DNA of 36,244 nucleotides, from contig JABDBB010000007.1 of the NCBI GenBank assembly GCA_013288845.1, positions 1-36,244 on the forward strand, given 5' to 3'. Below the pieces are notes generated by a model that made no database searches, was not told the DNA's origin, and saw nothing but the letters and a program-made list of their open reading frames with translations. Below, piece after piece: positions 17,463-26,557 of this stretch (positions are counted from its first letter, which is position 1; every line of letters starts with the position of its first letter). Position numbers and translations under genes: made by a program. Source of the stretch: Chlamydiota bacterium. Lineage in GTDB: Bacteria; Chlamydiota; Chlamydiia; Chlamydiales; Criblamydiaceae.

Positions 17463-20400
17463 ATGAATTTATCGGCGCCTTTTATTCGACTACCGGTCAT
17501 GACAACATTAGTCATGCTGGCCGTCATCGTGGTCGGTGTTATGGCGTATAAAAGTTTACCTGTCAGCGATATGCCCGATGTGGCTTTTCCCACTATTACC
17601 GTATCAGTATCCTATCCCGGAGCAAGTGCCGAGCTGATGGCAAATAACGTAGCCCTCCCTCTCGAGCAACAATTCATGCAGATTGAAGGGCTAAATAACA
17701 TCACCTCACAAAACAGTATCGGAAGCTCCAGTATTGTTCTTCAATTCAATATAAACAGAAGTATTAACGATGCTTCCACAGACGTGCAGGCTGCTATCTC
17801 CAGAGCGCAGTCCAATCTTCCTTCTAACTTGCCTAATCAGCCGACTTATCAGACGGTGAATCCTGCCGATACTCCGATTCTGTATGTATCCTTTTCTTCC
17901 GATACAATGCCGCGAAGAGAGCTGTATGATTATGCAAATACCTGGATCGGACAACGAGTCTCCATGGTAGAAGGTGTCTCGCAAGTTATTGTGTACGGTT
18001 CACCATATGCCATTCGCGTTCAGGTAGATCCGAACATTCTTAAATCTGTGAATCTGACTTTACCCGAGGTGGCACAAGCATTAAAAAACGGAAGTCCGGT
18101 ACTTCCTTTAGGACAATTTGACGGATTAAAACAGGCTCCTCTTATCAATGTCAATGGGCAATTATTGAATGCCGATGATTATAATCAATTGATCGTTGTT
18201 TACAAAGACGGAGCTCCTGTGCGAGTACAGGACATAGGGAATGCAGTAGACAGTCTTGCAAATGATCGGATATCCACCCGAATTTCTACAAAAAACGGAG
18301 AAGAAAATACAGTCATCATCGCAGTACAAAAACAGGCAGGAAGCAATACCGTAGAGGTTGCCGACAATGTCATCAAACTGATCGATAAATTGAGACCGGA
18401 CATTCCCGGTTCTGTAGATATGTCTGTCCTTTATGATAAAGCTGTTTATATTCGGGCGGAAGTCGAAGATGTAGAATTTACACTATTCCTCGCATTTATT
18501 CTGGTGGTCATCGTAATTTTCCTTTACCTCGGAAAATTGGCCGATACCATCATTCCCTCTATCGTTCTCCCCATGTCCATCGTCGGAACTTTTGCTTTGA
18601 TGGGCCTTTCAGGATTTTCTCTCGATGAATTGTCTCTTTTGGCTCTTACACTGGCCATAGGATTTATCGTCGATGACGCCATTGTTGTCTTGGAAAATAT
18701 TGTCAGACTTGTCGAACAGGGAGAAAAACCTTGGGTAGCAGCTTTGAAAGGATCGGCTCTCATCAGTTTTACCATCCTGTCCATGAGTCTTTCTCTCATC
18801 GCCATATTCATTCCCTTAGTATTCATGGCAGGAATTTTAGGATTGGTGTTCCGCGAATTTTCTTTGACGCTGATTTATGTAGTCCTTGTTTCCGGATTAA
18901 TAAGCCTCACATTGACCCCTATGCTATGCAGCAGATTTATACCGCCCCGAAGCGAGCACGAAGGAAAAGAAGAAAAAGTTCCTATAGGTGAGCGTTTGAA
19001 TCGTAAACTATTGGATTGGTATAAACCTAAATTAACCTGGATGCTAAATCACACCTACGTTCCGATTCTTATCGGAGTATTAAGTATTTTAGGCTCTTAT
19101 ATTTTAATGAGAGTGCTTCCCATAGATTTTATTCCCAATGAAGATGTCGGATTTTTCACCATCTACACTCAGGCAGAATTGGGAACCTCTTCTCTGGAAA
19201 TGAAAAGATTGCAGGGAATATTGAAAGACCTTGTTTTGAAAGAGCCGGGAGTCGATAAAGTAGTTTCTATCGGAGCCTATCGGGAATACAGACAGGGAAT
19301 TCTTTTTGTCAATTTAGTCCCGTTAAAAGATCGAAAACCGGTGAACGAACTGATTCAGGATTTATATCCGAAAGTGAATAGCGTTATGGGAGTAGAAGCC
19401 TTTATCAAAGGTGTTCCCATGATCAACCTCTCGGTCGGAACCACATCAAAAGCAGATTATCAATATGCTCTTCAAGGACTGAATACAAAAGATATGTATG
19501 CCGCTGCGGCAAAATTATTGGGAAATTTACGTTCCGATCCTACTTTTCAAAGTGTCTCGTCGGATATGGAGCAGGATACTCCTCAAGTAGACATAGACGT
19601 ATTGAGAGATAAAGCATCTTCTTTGGGAGTGACGGCAAAAGATATTGAACAAGCTTTTGATTACGGATTTTCTACGAATTATGTAAACAAACTTCTTACC
19701 GATATCAACCAGTACGAAATAATTCTCGAACTTTTAGACAGCTATCAGGGAAATGAAAATACGTTAAATCAAATGTATGTACGGTCTTCTATCACCGGAG
19801 ATCTTGTCCCTTTAAGTGCGGTAGCCTCTTGGAAAAAAGATATCGGAGCACAAACAATCAACCATATCTCCCAATTTCCCTCCGTCACTATATCGTTCAA
19901 CCTGGCTCCCGGCGTATCTTTAAGTCAGGGGATGGGAAAATTAAAATCGTATACCGACAAAATTTTAATTCAGGGAATCAGCGGAAATAATATCGGCGCC
20001 ACGCAAACTTTTGCCGAATCAATACAAAGTTCTGCCATTCTTCTTATCTTCGCCTTATTTGTTGTCTATGTGATTTTAGGAATTCTATACGAAAGTTTTA
20101 TACATCCGATCACTGTGATGTCCACTCTTCCCCCCGCAATGTTCGGAGGATTGTTGACTCTGTGGATCTTCGGCATGCCTCTTTCCCTTTATTCCTATTT
20201 GGGATTGATTATGCTGTTGGGAATTGTGCAAAAAAACGGGATTATGATCGTAGATTTTGCATTACATAACATACGCGATAAAGGAGAAACTCCTTTTAAT
20301 GCAATATTTGATGCGTGCCTTACCCGATTTCGTCCGATCATGATGACATCGGTTGCAGCCATATTCGGTGCCCTTCCTATTGCTGTAGGATTCGGAGCAG

Positions 20401-20573
20401 GGGGAGCTTCACGGAGACCGCTGGGAATGGTGATTGTCGGCGGCTTGTTATTTTCGCAAATGCTGACCTTATTTCTTACGCCGGTTATTTATCTTCTTAT
20501 GGATAAGTTGAATGCAAAAATCGGCTTCTCAAGCTTAGAGGTCGCTTCTCCTCCCGGAAGCCAAGTTTCTTAA
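17463..20573 (+). CDS. RND family proton-driven efflux pump (AcrB/MdtC-like)
   Basis: The 1036-residue inner membrane pump has the normal RND layout: TM1, a large periplasmic loop, TM2-6, a second large loop, then TM8-12. Proton-relay residues are present: Asp404-Asp405 in AIGFIVDDAIVV and Lys924 in LGIVQKNGIMIVDFA, equivalent to Asp407/Asp408/Lys940 of AcrB. The N-terminal block LPVSDMPDVAFPTITVSVSYPGAS matches hydrophobe/amphiphile exporters rather than metal pumps, which usually carry charged residues in TM4. AGGA seven bases before the ATG sets the start. Substrate cannot be read from sequence. No regulator gene lies next to the operon. Confidence 0.96.
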   Translation: MNLSAPFIRLPVMTTLVMLAVIVVGVMAYKSLPVSDMPDVAFPTITVSVSYPGASAELMANNVALPLEQQFMQIEGLNNITSQNSIGSSSIVLQFNINRSINDASTDVQAAISRAQSNLPSNLPNQPTYQTVNPADTPILYVSFSSDTMPRRELYDYANTWIGQRVSMVEGVSQVIVYGSPYAIRVQVDPNILKSVNLTLPEVAQALKNGSPVLPLGQFDGLKQAPLINVNGQLLNADDYNQLIVVYKDGAPVRVQDIGNAVDSLANDRISTRISTKNGEENTVIIAVQKQAGSNTVEVADNVIKLIDKLRPDIPGSVDMSVLYDKAVYIRAEVEDVEFTLFLAFILVVIVIFLYLGKLADTIIPSIVLPMSIVGTFALMGLSGFSLDELSLLALTLAIGFIVDDAIVVLENIVRLVEQGEKPWVAALKGSALISFTILSMSLSLIAIFIPLVFMAGILGLVFREFSLTLIYVVLVSGLISLTLTPMLCSRFIPPRSEHEGKEEKVPIGERLNRKLLDWYKPKLTWMLNHTYVPILIGVLSILGSYILMRVLPIDFIPNEDVGFFTIYTQAELGTSSLEMKRLQGILKDLVLKEPGVDKVVSIGAYREYRQGILFVNLVPLKDRKPVNELIQDLYPKVNSVMGVEAFIKGVPMINLSVGTTSKADYQYALQGLNTKDMYAAAAKLLGNLRSDPTFQSVSSDMEQDTPQVDIDVLRDKASSLGVTAKDIEQAFDYGFSTNYVNKLLTDINQYEIILELLDSYQGNENTLNQMYVRSSITGDLVPLSAVASWKKDIGAQTINHISQFPSVTISFNLAPGVSLSQGMGKLKSYTDKILIQGISGNNIGATQTFAESIQSSAILLIFALFVVYVILGILYESFIHPITVMSTLPPAMFGGLLTLWIFGMPLSLYSYLGLIMLLGIVQKNGIMIVDFALHNIRDKGETPFNAIFDACLTRFRPIMMTSVAAIFGALPIAVGFGAGGASRRPLGMVIVGGLLFSQMLTLFLTPVIYLLMDKLNAKIGFSSLEVASPPGSQVS

Positions 20574-20597
20574 AATTTTTCTGGCTTTTTTTTTTTT
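20558..20597 (+). terminator. Possible terminator of the efflux operon
   Basis: AAGCCA (20558-20563) can pair with TGGCTT (20582-20587) across a long loop, directly followed by a run of 12 T (20586-20597). The stem overlaps the end of the pump gene and is short, so the T-run is the stronger evidence. Confidence 0.45.
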
Positions 20598-20657
20598 GAA
20601 TGTTAAGGTGAAGATAAATCAGGCAATCCAAAATGCGGATCGTACGGAGCACACCAA

Positions 20658-21158
20658 ATGTCTATGACACCGTTTGTACATACTAAGAAAGAAGAACTTC
20701 GGGAAGCTATGGAGCGTGAGATCGGTATTATCAGAACATTGCTATCCAGTCTTCATGAAGAGCATAATGCTATTCTATCAAAGAACGAATTGATTATTGA
20801 AAGTGTCATCGATGAACGGGTCACTATTGTAGGTTCTTTTGAACATTGGAGCGAAAAAGTCGTTACCCTTATTCACGAATTGGCAGTAAATGCAAAACAA
20901 ATAGAACCGGAAGAGGTGCAACTCAGACATTCCGAAGCGATCACCTTATTGCAGAGCTGTTTGGATCCGGATGATTTTGAACTGCATTTCTTAAAGGATC
21001 AGGTTGAGGCTCTTATTCGTGAGGTCTATCATCAGAATGATTTGAATGCGCAATTGATTTTGGATAAAGTAGACATCTCTGAAAGTGCCTACTACAAAAG
21101 ACAACAGATCAATCTGAAACCGAAAGCAAAAATCACAGTTTCCGTCATAGAACGATAA
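20658..21158 (+). CDS. FlgN-like helical protein (possible export chaperone)
   Basis: The 166-residue protein is almost entirely helical. An N-terminal segment (residues 11-75: LREAMEREIGIIRTLLSSLHEEHNAIL and further heptads) resembles FlgN-type chaperones, which escort flagellar or type III substrates. The C-terminus ends in a basic stretch (KPKAKITVSVIER). No signal peptide or membrane helix is seen. GGAG eight bases before ATG 20658 supports the start. The assignment rests on helical pattern only and could be wrong; any coiled-coil chaperone would look similar. The gene ends 12 bases before repeat copy 2, which separates it from the convergent nqrE. Confidence 0.45.
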   Translation: MSMTPFVHTKKEELREAMEREIGIIRTLLSSLHEEHNAILSKNELIIESVIDERVTIVGSFEHWSEKVVTLIHELAVNAKQIEPEEVQLRHSEAITLLQSCLDPDDFELHFLKDQVEALIREVYHQNDLNAQLILDKVDISESAYYKRQQINLKPKAKITVSVIER

Positions 21159-21170
21159 GAAGATTTTAAG

Positions 21171-21369
21171 TCGCGCAGCGTTTGGAGTGCGGTGACTCGT
21201 CACCGCTTTGCCCTCGCATCGACTTGTCGAGGCGTTTTTAAAGAATTAGAGACTGCTATTTGATCGAATTTCCGAACATCTACAAACACAAAACATTGCT
21301 TAAATCGCATCGACAAGTCGATGCGAGGGCAAAGCGGTGACGAGTCACCGCACTCCAAACGCTGCGCGA
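21171..21369. repeat. Palindromic repeat element, copy 2 (complete)
   Basis: Arms 21171-21234 and 21306-21369 are inverted copies with one difference in 64 (GAGGCG against GATGCG), around a 71-base core. The core matches the one in copy 3 in the same orientation and copy 1 in reverse. The right arm keeps the inner palindrome CGCATCGAC-TT-GTCGATGCG perfect. The element sits between two convergent genes, 12 bases after one stop and 17 bases from the stop of nqrE. Confidence 0.9.
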
Positions 21370-21386
21370 ATGAAATTCATTTTATC

Positions 21387-22109
21387 TTAACTGACTTCTT
21401 TGACGGAGGCTTCGGTTTTCGGAAGTTCAATAACTTGATTTTTGTCACTTTCTCCTGAAGGAGTCGCCAGCTTAATCCCGGTAAAACCTTGAAAAGCCAT
21501 CGACATTATTCCGGACATCATAAACACAATTCCCACCCCTCTTAACCCGGGAATAACATTGGACACAGCCAGTTTTTCACGTATCGCAGCAATCAAAGCG
21601 ATCGCTAACCACCAACCGACTCCGGAACCGATTACATAAATAAGATTAGGCACGAAAGGATAATCCCTCGTGACAGCAAAAAGACAAGCTCCTAAAATAG
21701 CGCAATTCACTGTAATCAAAGGTAAATAAACTCCCAAACTGTTGTAAAGAGCCGGAGACAGTTTTTCAATGACAATTTCCGTCACCTGTACAAATCCGGC
21801 AATCACCGATATGAAAAGCAAAAATCCTAAGAAATTCAGATTGATACCGGAAGCATCTATTCCCAATAAACTCAACCAGGCAAGAGCCCCGGGTTTCGTG
21901 ACGTATGTATTGACTAACCAATTCAATACGCCGGAACAGGTCAATACAAACACGACCGTCGCACCTAATCCGTTGGCTGTCTTTAATTTAGTCGAACAGG
22001 CTAAATAGGTACACATCCCTAAAAAATTTGCCAAAAGGAAGTTTTCAATAAAAACCGATTGTACCAACAATCCAAAAAGATTGATCGGTAGATAGTCTCC
22101 CATAAACAT
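21387..22109 (-). CDS. nqrE: Na+-translocating NADH:quinone reductase subunit E
   Basis: NqrE is a six-helix membrane subunit of the sodium-pumping NADH dehydrogenase; with NqrD it holds a membrane iron centre. The diagnostic block SVFIENFLLANFLGMCTYLACS includes the conserved cysteine, and a second cysteine is in LITVNCAILGACLF. At 240 residues it is longer than the ~200 of Vibrio because of a polar C-terminal tail (SGESDKNQVIELPKTEASVKEVS), as in chlamydial homologues. The start is taken as 22109, two bases past the nqrD stop; a second ATG lies at 22103. Last gene of the nqrBCDE operon, followed by repeat copy 2. Confidence 0.95.
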   Translation of the reverse strand: MFMGDYLPINLFGLLVQSVFIENFLLANFLGMCTYLACSTKLKTANGLGATVVFVLTCSGVLNWLVNTYVTKPGALAWLSLLGIDASGINLNFLGFLLFISVIAGFVQVTEIVIEKLSPALYNSLGVYLPLITVNCAILGACLFAVTRDYPFVPNLIYVIGSGVGWWLAIALIAAIREKLAVSNVIPGLRGVGIVFMMSGIMSMAFQGFTGIKLATPSGESDKNQVIELPKTEASVKEVS

Positions 22110-22111
22110 AG

Positions 22112-22753
22112 CTATGTGCCCCGTTTTGCATTCAAAATATTAAAGATCCAAATCATCCCGCCGATAATAAAAAAAGCTGCCGGAGGACTGACCATCATGA
22201 GGAAATTTTCGTAGCCGTTCGGATTCTCCGCTGAGGCATACCAGGACAAAGGAATAATTTGTATATTGAACAATTGGCCGAATCCGAATAATTCGCGAAT
22301 GGCTCCGATAATCAACAAAACCCAAGCATAGCCTAAACCCGCTCCCATCCCGTCAAAAAAAGCGGATACCGGATCCACCGTAAGTGCCATACCCTCTGTA
22401 CGTCCCATTACAATACAGTTGGTGATAATAAGACCGACAAACACACTCAAAACTTTAGAGATATTGAAAAAGTATGCCTGCAAAAGCTGATCGATAATAA
22501 TCACAAATACCGAAATAATCGCAAGTTCTGCAATCATCCGAACACTATCCGGAGTCACTTTTCTTAATAATGATACGAAAAATGAAGAACAGGCCGTTAC
22601 AAAAGTAACCGATAAACCCATAGTCAATGCCACCGATAATCGATTTGTCACACCGAGAGCCGAACATATACCCAAAATTGCAACCAAAATCTGGTTGCTT
22701 TGCCACACCTGATCATAAAGATAAGTGAGAGGTTTTCCTTTTACGACTGCCAT
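22112..22753 (-). CDS. nqrD: Na+-translocating NADH:quinone reductase subunit D
   Basis: NqrD is a six-helix membrane subunit structurally related to Nqr[21 protein letters not shown] and [17 protein letters not shown] carry the paired cysteines expected to bind the membrane iron centre together with NqrE. The length of 213 residues is normal. AAAGGAG four bases before the ATG gives a strong ribosome site. It lies nine bases after nqrC and two bases before nqrE, so the block is one transcript. Confidence 0.96.
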   Translation of the reverse strand: MAVVKGKPLTYLYDQVWQSNQILVAILGICSALGVTNRLSVALTMGLSVTFVTACSSFFVSLLRKVTPDSVRMIAELAIISVFVIIIDQLLQAYFFNISKVLSVFVGLIITNCIVMGRTEGMALTVDPVSAFFDGMGAGLGYAWVLLIIGAIRELFGFGQLFNIQIIPLSWYASAENPNGYENFLMMVSPPAAFFIIGGMIWIFNILNAKRGT

Positions 22754-22762
22754 GTTTCTCCT

Positions 22763-23755
22763 TTACTTCGCCTCTTGATTCCCGTCATCTTTTTTACTAT
22801 CTGCATCATCCGATTTTTTTTCTTCGGTTTTATTTGCGTCGGATTTTTTATTATTTTCTGCAATTTTAATCAAAAACGGTCTGTACGGAGCTAAGCAATT
22901 TTTGTATGCTTCCGTTACTCCGTTTCCTGTAAGAGTGGCACCGGCCATTCCGTCGACAGCGTTTTTTGCTTTAGGAGAATCACCGAGAACCTCACTGACT
23001 TTCCCTTTAATGACTGTAATTCCTAAAGGAGCTGTTTTATAATCTGTTTTTCCTCCGACACCTTCGGCAAAAATCACTTTTCCGGGAAACTCATTCTGCC
23101 ATTCCGGAGTTGCGATATTCGCTCCGAGTCCCGGAGTCTCCTTCTGATCATACCAGGTTATGCCGATAACATTATCCCCGTCAGGTTGAAGAGCGAGATA
23201 CCCGTAAATCGCATCCCAAAGTCCGAATCCGTTAATGGGAATGACCCAGCCTTCCGCCTCCGCTTTCAACGGATCTGTCGTCTCTTTACTGTTGGGCAAA
23301 ATTTTATAGACTAATTTCAGAGGAAGATTCGCATAACCGGATTTTTTAAATTGTGAGAGATAAAGGTTTTCATCCACTCCCGCTTGGGCAAATGTCTTGA
23401 TATCTCCTTTATCATCGACAAGAAGAGGAAGAAGCCTGTGACTGAATACTTCTAATATCTCATTATTCGTCGCTATATCTTTTTCGGATCCGGGTGCTAA
23501 AAATCCGCCCGGAGTATATTTTCCGGGAACATATTCCCCTTTTTCATTTTTTATGAGGAAATATCCGTCATAACTTAAAATTTTTGCCGCCATCATCATC
23601 TGTCCGCTTCGATCAAGTTCTTTGGCGGTCGCTTGCGGATGTGCCAAAGCACTTGCAATGACAGAGAGAATAAGCGCACAAACTACGCTCAAAATAATCA
23701 TGTAGACAATCGTGCGTGTGCTGTCATTTGTTTTTTTTGTTTCAGGCTCAGACAT
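22763..23755 (-). CDS. nqrC: Na+-translocating NADH:quinone reductase subunit C
   Basis: NqrC carries a covalently bound FMN on a large periplasmic domain anchored by an N-terminal membrane helix (residues about 15-38). The flavin attachment motif is GMAGATLTGNGV, with Thr274 as the predicted FMN-phosphate site. ITWYDQKETPGLGANI is also typical. The protein (330 residues) is longer than most because of a Lys/Asp/Glu-rich C-terminal tail after residue 300. AAGGAG before the ATG sets the start, which overlaps the end of nqrB by eight bases. Confidence 0.96.
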   Translation of the reverse strand: MSEPETKKTNDSTRTIVYMIILSVVCALILSVIASALAHPQATAKELDRSGQMMMAAKILSYDGYFLIKNEKGEYVPGKYTPGGFLAPGSEKDIATNNEILEVFSHRLLPLLVDDKGDIKTFAQAGVDENLYLSQFKKSGYANLPLKLVYKILPNSKETTDPLKAEAEGWVIPINGFGLWDAIYGYLALQPDGDNVIGITWYDQKETPGLGANIATPEWQNEFPGKVIFAEGVGGKTDYKTAPLGITVIKGKVSEVLGDSPKAKNAVDGMAGATLTGNGVTEAYKNCLAPYRPFLIKIAENNKKSDANKTEEKKSDDADSKKDDGNQEAK

Positions 23756-25277
23756 GGCGAATTCTCCTTCTCTTTCTGCTTATTTTAACGGCATAATAAT
23801 CAATCAAAGGAGCAAACACATTTCCCATCAGAATGGCTAACATAACCCCTTCAGCATAAGCAGGATTCACAACGCGAATGACTATCGCCACCAGCCCGCA
23901 AAAAATTCCGTAAATCCACTTGGCCCCTTTATTCCCGGGCGAAGAGACGGGATCGGTTGCCATAAAGACAAGACCGAAAGCAAGTCCTCCCAAAAGCAAA
24001 TGCTTATATGCCGGAAAACCGTATTGTGCCGCTGTCCATGCTCCGTGATCCTGCGCTAAATAGGTAGAGCCTAAATTGAAACACAAAGCGGTCACGAAAG
24101 CTCCGAGTCCCATCGCCACCATCGTTCTCCACGAACCTACTCCTGTCCATATCAAAAAGAGCGCTCCGAAAAGAATGAATAAACCGGAGGTCTCTCCCAA
24201 ACACCCTAATTTATTTCCTAAGAAAAATCCCCAATCATTATTGTTGTAACCTAATCCGTAATTCAAAGAGGAAAAATGGTACGCATCGACATAACTGCCT
24301 GAAGACAATCCCAATCCGCCCTCTGCTATGGGAGTCGTCACAAAACTTTGCATCTGTTCTCCGGTGAGTTCTCCCAAAGTAGCTCCGTGACTTCCGGCTT
24401 CATTCCACTTGCCGAAATATTTTTCTATCGTCGAAAATGACCCGACTTCACTACCCAAATTATTCGATGCAATGGCATCGACATGAATGCGTTTAATTTC
24501 AGGAGATATATTGAAATCAGCCATTTTCGTAGCCTGAGTATACCCGTCAACCGGACCGGTGCCGGCATCTTTATTCATTTTTACCAGACTTTCACGCACT
24601 GTCGGCAAGCTCGATCCCACCCACACACTTCCGGACATCCTTCCGGGAAATGTAAAGAAAAGAAAACATCGACAGGCAAGCGCGGGATTCACAATGTTCA
24701 TTCCGGAACCGCCGAAAATTTCTTTGGATAGCACGATCCCCATGCTGACTCCGACCGCCACCATCCAAAGAGGAATGGTCGGGGGAAGAATCAAGGCATA
24801 TAAAATACCGGATACTAAAAATCCTTCCGAAATCTCATGTCCGCGCACACAGGCAAAAAGTGCTTCCCAGAGTCCTCCCACGGCATAAGAAACAATGATA
24901 ATAGGAAGGACAATTCTAATCCCTTCAGACAAGATACTCATCCATCGATTGTCTTTTGTAGCAAAATCTATATATTGATCGAAAGAATTTCCTGCTGCCA
25001 AAAATTCGTTCATCAATTGATAATCCCCGGAAGAATACACAATACTTTGTAAACCGGTATTCCAAAATGCGAACAAAATACAGGGCAATAAAGCAAATAC
25101 AACAATGACCATCCATCTTTTGACATCGATAGCATCCCGAATATGAGGCCCTCGGGTAGTATTGAGAGGGGCTTCATACATAAACGTATCGCCGGCAGTG
25201 ATCAGAGGTTTGATCTTATGAAGGGGTTTTCCCTCTTTAGTGAGAGAAAGCTGATAATCGAGAAACCTACGTAGCAT
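23748..25277 (-). CDS. nqrB: Na+-translocating NADH:quinone reductase subunit B
   Basis: NqrB is the large membrane subunit that carries a covalent FMN and forms the sodium path. At 509 residues it is normal for the chlamydial type. Key stretches: GGSGMNIVNPALACRCFLFF, the flavin-attachment region VDGYTQAT with Thr250, and the late helix FMATDPVSSPGNKGAKW. It is the first gene of nqrBCDE; nqrA and nqrF are not in the window, as in Chlamydia, where they lie elsewhere. The ribosome site is weak (GGA nine bases before ATG). A TTGACA on the minus strand at 25335-25340 may be the -35 box of its promoter, but the matching -10 is poor. Confidence 0.96.
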   Translation of the reverse strand: MLRRFLDYQLSLTKEGKPLHKIKPLITAGDTFMYEAPLNTTRGPHIRDAIDVKRWMVIVVFALLPCILFAFWNTGLQSIVYSSGDYQLMNEFLAAGNSFDQYIDFATKDNRWMSILSEGIRIVLPIIIVSYAVGGLWEALFACVRGHEISEGFLVSGILYALILPPTIPLWMVAVGVSMGIVLSKEIFGGSGMNIVNPALACRCFLFFTFPGRMSGSVWVGSSLPTVRESLVKMNKDAGTGPVDGYTQATKMADFNISPEIKRIHVDAIASNNLGSEVGSFSTIEKYFGKWNEAGSHGATLGELTGEQMQSFVTTPIAEGGLGLSSGSYVDAYHFSSLNYGLGYNNNDWGFFLGNKLGCLGETSGLFILFGALFLIWTGVGSWRTMVAMGLGAFVTALCFNLGSTYLAQDHGAWTAAQYGFPAYKHLLLGGLAFGLVFMATDPVSSPGNKGAKWIYGIFCGLVAIVIRVVNPAYAEGVMLAILMGNVFAPLIDYYAVKISRKRRRIRHV

Positions 25278-25393
25278 ATTGTAAAATCCAAGTCGGAATT
25301 AATCTTTTCCTAAGGCTAACAAAAAATCCCGAAATGTCAAATAGAATTATGTGAGAGGGGGGAGTTAAAAAATTATCAGACTCTTTTCATATT

Positions 25394-25411
25394 CTCTTTT
25401 GCCGAAAAGAG
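25394..25411. other. Small hairpin in the nqrB/modular-family divergent region
   Basis: CTCTTTT-GCCG-AAAAGAG is a perfect seven-base stem with a GCCG loop, about 115 bases from each neighbouring start codon. It could be an operator or a transcript hairpin; no specific role is supported. Confidence 0.4.
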
Positions 25412-25448
25412 TTCAAAAAATCCGAGCGCGATAAAATAAAAAAATGAG

Positions 25449-25520
25449 ATTTAAATTAAATCCTGTCTCCGGTAATTTTTTTAATTTTAATCAAATGAAA
25501 ATAATAAGGGGGTTGTATTT
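25449..25520 (+). promoter_or_regulatory. Shared leader of the modular gene family, copy before 25521
   Basis: This leader aligns almost end to end with 26661-26735, upstream of the next family gene. Shared blocks are TTTAAATT(A/T)AAT, TCCGGTAATTTTTTT, TTTTAATC, AAAATAA and GTATTT just before the start codon. The conservation suggests a common promoter or translation signal copied with the gene. AAGGGG nine bases before the ATG is the ribosome site. Confidence 0.55.
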
Positions 25521-26501
25521 ATGAGAGGTATAGAGAGTAGCTTGGGTATTAATTATACAGATATATGGAGTTCAAACGGGAATCCTAACGTACAGATTGA
25601 TCCGGCTATCCCGGCCTGCGATCCGGATAATAAATCTCCGAGTACAGAAATTATGGAAAAATTCACCGAACACTTAACCGATGCTTTTAGAAATTTTTGT
25701 GTTGAAAACATGATAGATTCTTTTGAAAAAGTTTACTTTGATCCGGCAACCTGTTCTGTAATTGCCCTAGGGATCAACAAAATAGATATTTCTATTTTAG
25801 TAGATTTCAATCCTTTACGATTACTGTATCCGACCGCTGAACAAAAATATGAGCCTTTAGAAAGATTACTGAAGAATTTAGAAGATATATTTGTAAGAAA
25901 GAAAAGCTACATTTTTAAAAAACAATATATAAATTGGTGCATAAACAATAGGAACATATTCAAAGAAATACCGACTCCTATACCAAAACCGGAAACCTGC
26001 GAAATTCCTAAGAATCATTATTCTGCGTCTGAAAATTTTATAAATTCTTTGATTGAAACAATACCGATTCCCAAACTGATACCGGAAACTTGCGCAATTC
26101 CTAAGAATTTTTATGAGCTTACCGGTACAAAATTTGAAGAGAAGTTTGTTATTTCGCTCAATAAGGCTTTAGACACATATTTTTACAAATATTCTAATAC
26201 ATGTTTTACGAACTCTATTAACAGTTTTATACGTCGTACAAACAACCAAAATGAGACGACGACAATTTCTGCATATACTTCAAAAGATGAGAAAATTGCT
26301 ATTTTTTGGCATACTCCCGATGAAAGAAATTTATATTCCTCATATGACTATGAAGACATTTTTTTTCAACGTTTGCAAGATCAGGTAGAACAAAGCAAAT
26401 GGGAATTTGATACCGCTGATTTTAAAATAAAGTATAAGCAAATCGTGTCCGGCGTTATAGAAGAAATACCGACTCCTATATCAAAACCGGAAACATGTTG
26501 A
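25521..26501 (+). CDS. Modular-family protein 1 (unrecognised family)
   Basis: The 326-residue protein has no signal peptide or membrane helix and matches no family I recognise. Residues 35-130 form the family's N-terminal module (MEKFTEHLTDAF, DSFEKVYF, CSVIALG), shared with the genes at 26736 and 29308. A linker with a repeated IPTPIPKPETC / IPIPKLIPETC motif follows. A second module (about 195-310: FEEKFVISLNKAL, YEDIFFQRLQDQVE) matches the third module of the next protein. It ends abruptly within a third copy of the linker motif (IPTPISKPETC), so it probably once continued into a further module. First of four tandem genes. Confidence 0.7.
   Translation: MRGIESSLGINYTDIWSSNGNPNVQIDPAIPACDPDNKSPSTEIMEKFTEHLTDAFRNFCVENMIDSFEKVYFDPATCSVIALGINKIDISILVDFNPLRLLYPTAEQKYEPLERLLKNLEDIFVRKKSYIFKKQYINWCINNRNIFKEIPTPIPKPETCEIPKNHYSASENFINSLIETIPIPKLIPETCAIPKNFYELTGTKFEEKFVISLNKALDTYFYKYSNTCFTNSINSFIRRTNNQNETTTISAYTSKDEKIAIFWHTPDERNLYSSYDYEDIFFQRLQDQVEQSKWEFDTADFKIKYKQIVSGVIEEIPTPISKPETC
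25965..26498 (+). repeat. Direct repeats encoding an IPTPxPKPETC linker
   Basis: The 36-base segments 25965-26000 and 26463-26498 are identical at 33 positions. A more diverged copy lies near 26055-26105. They flank the second module of the protein, so module plus linker looks like a duplicated unit. The last copy runs directly into the stop codon. Confidence 0.8.
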
Positions 26502-26557
26502 ATTTAGCGAAGCACTATAACAACTTTAAATTATTAAGTAAAAAAAGGTAATACATT

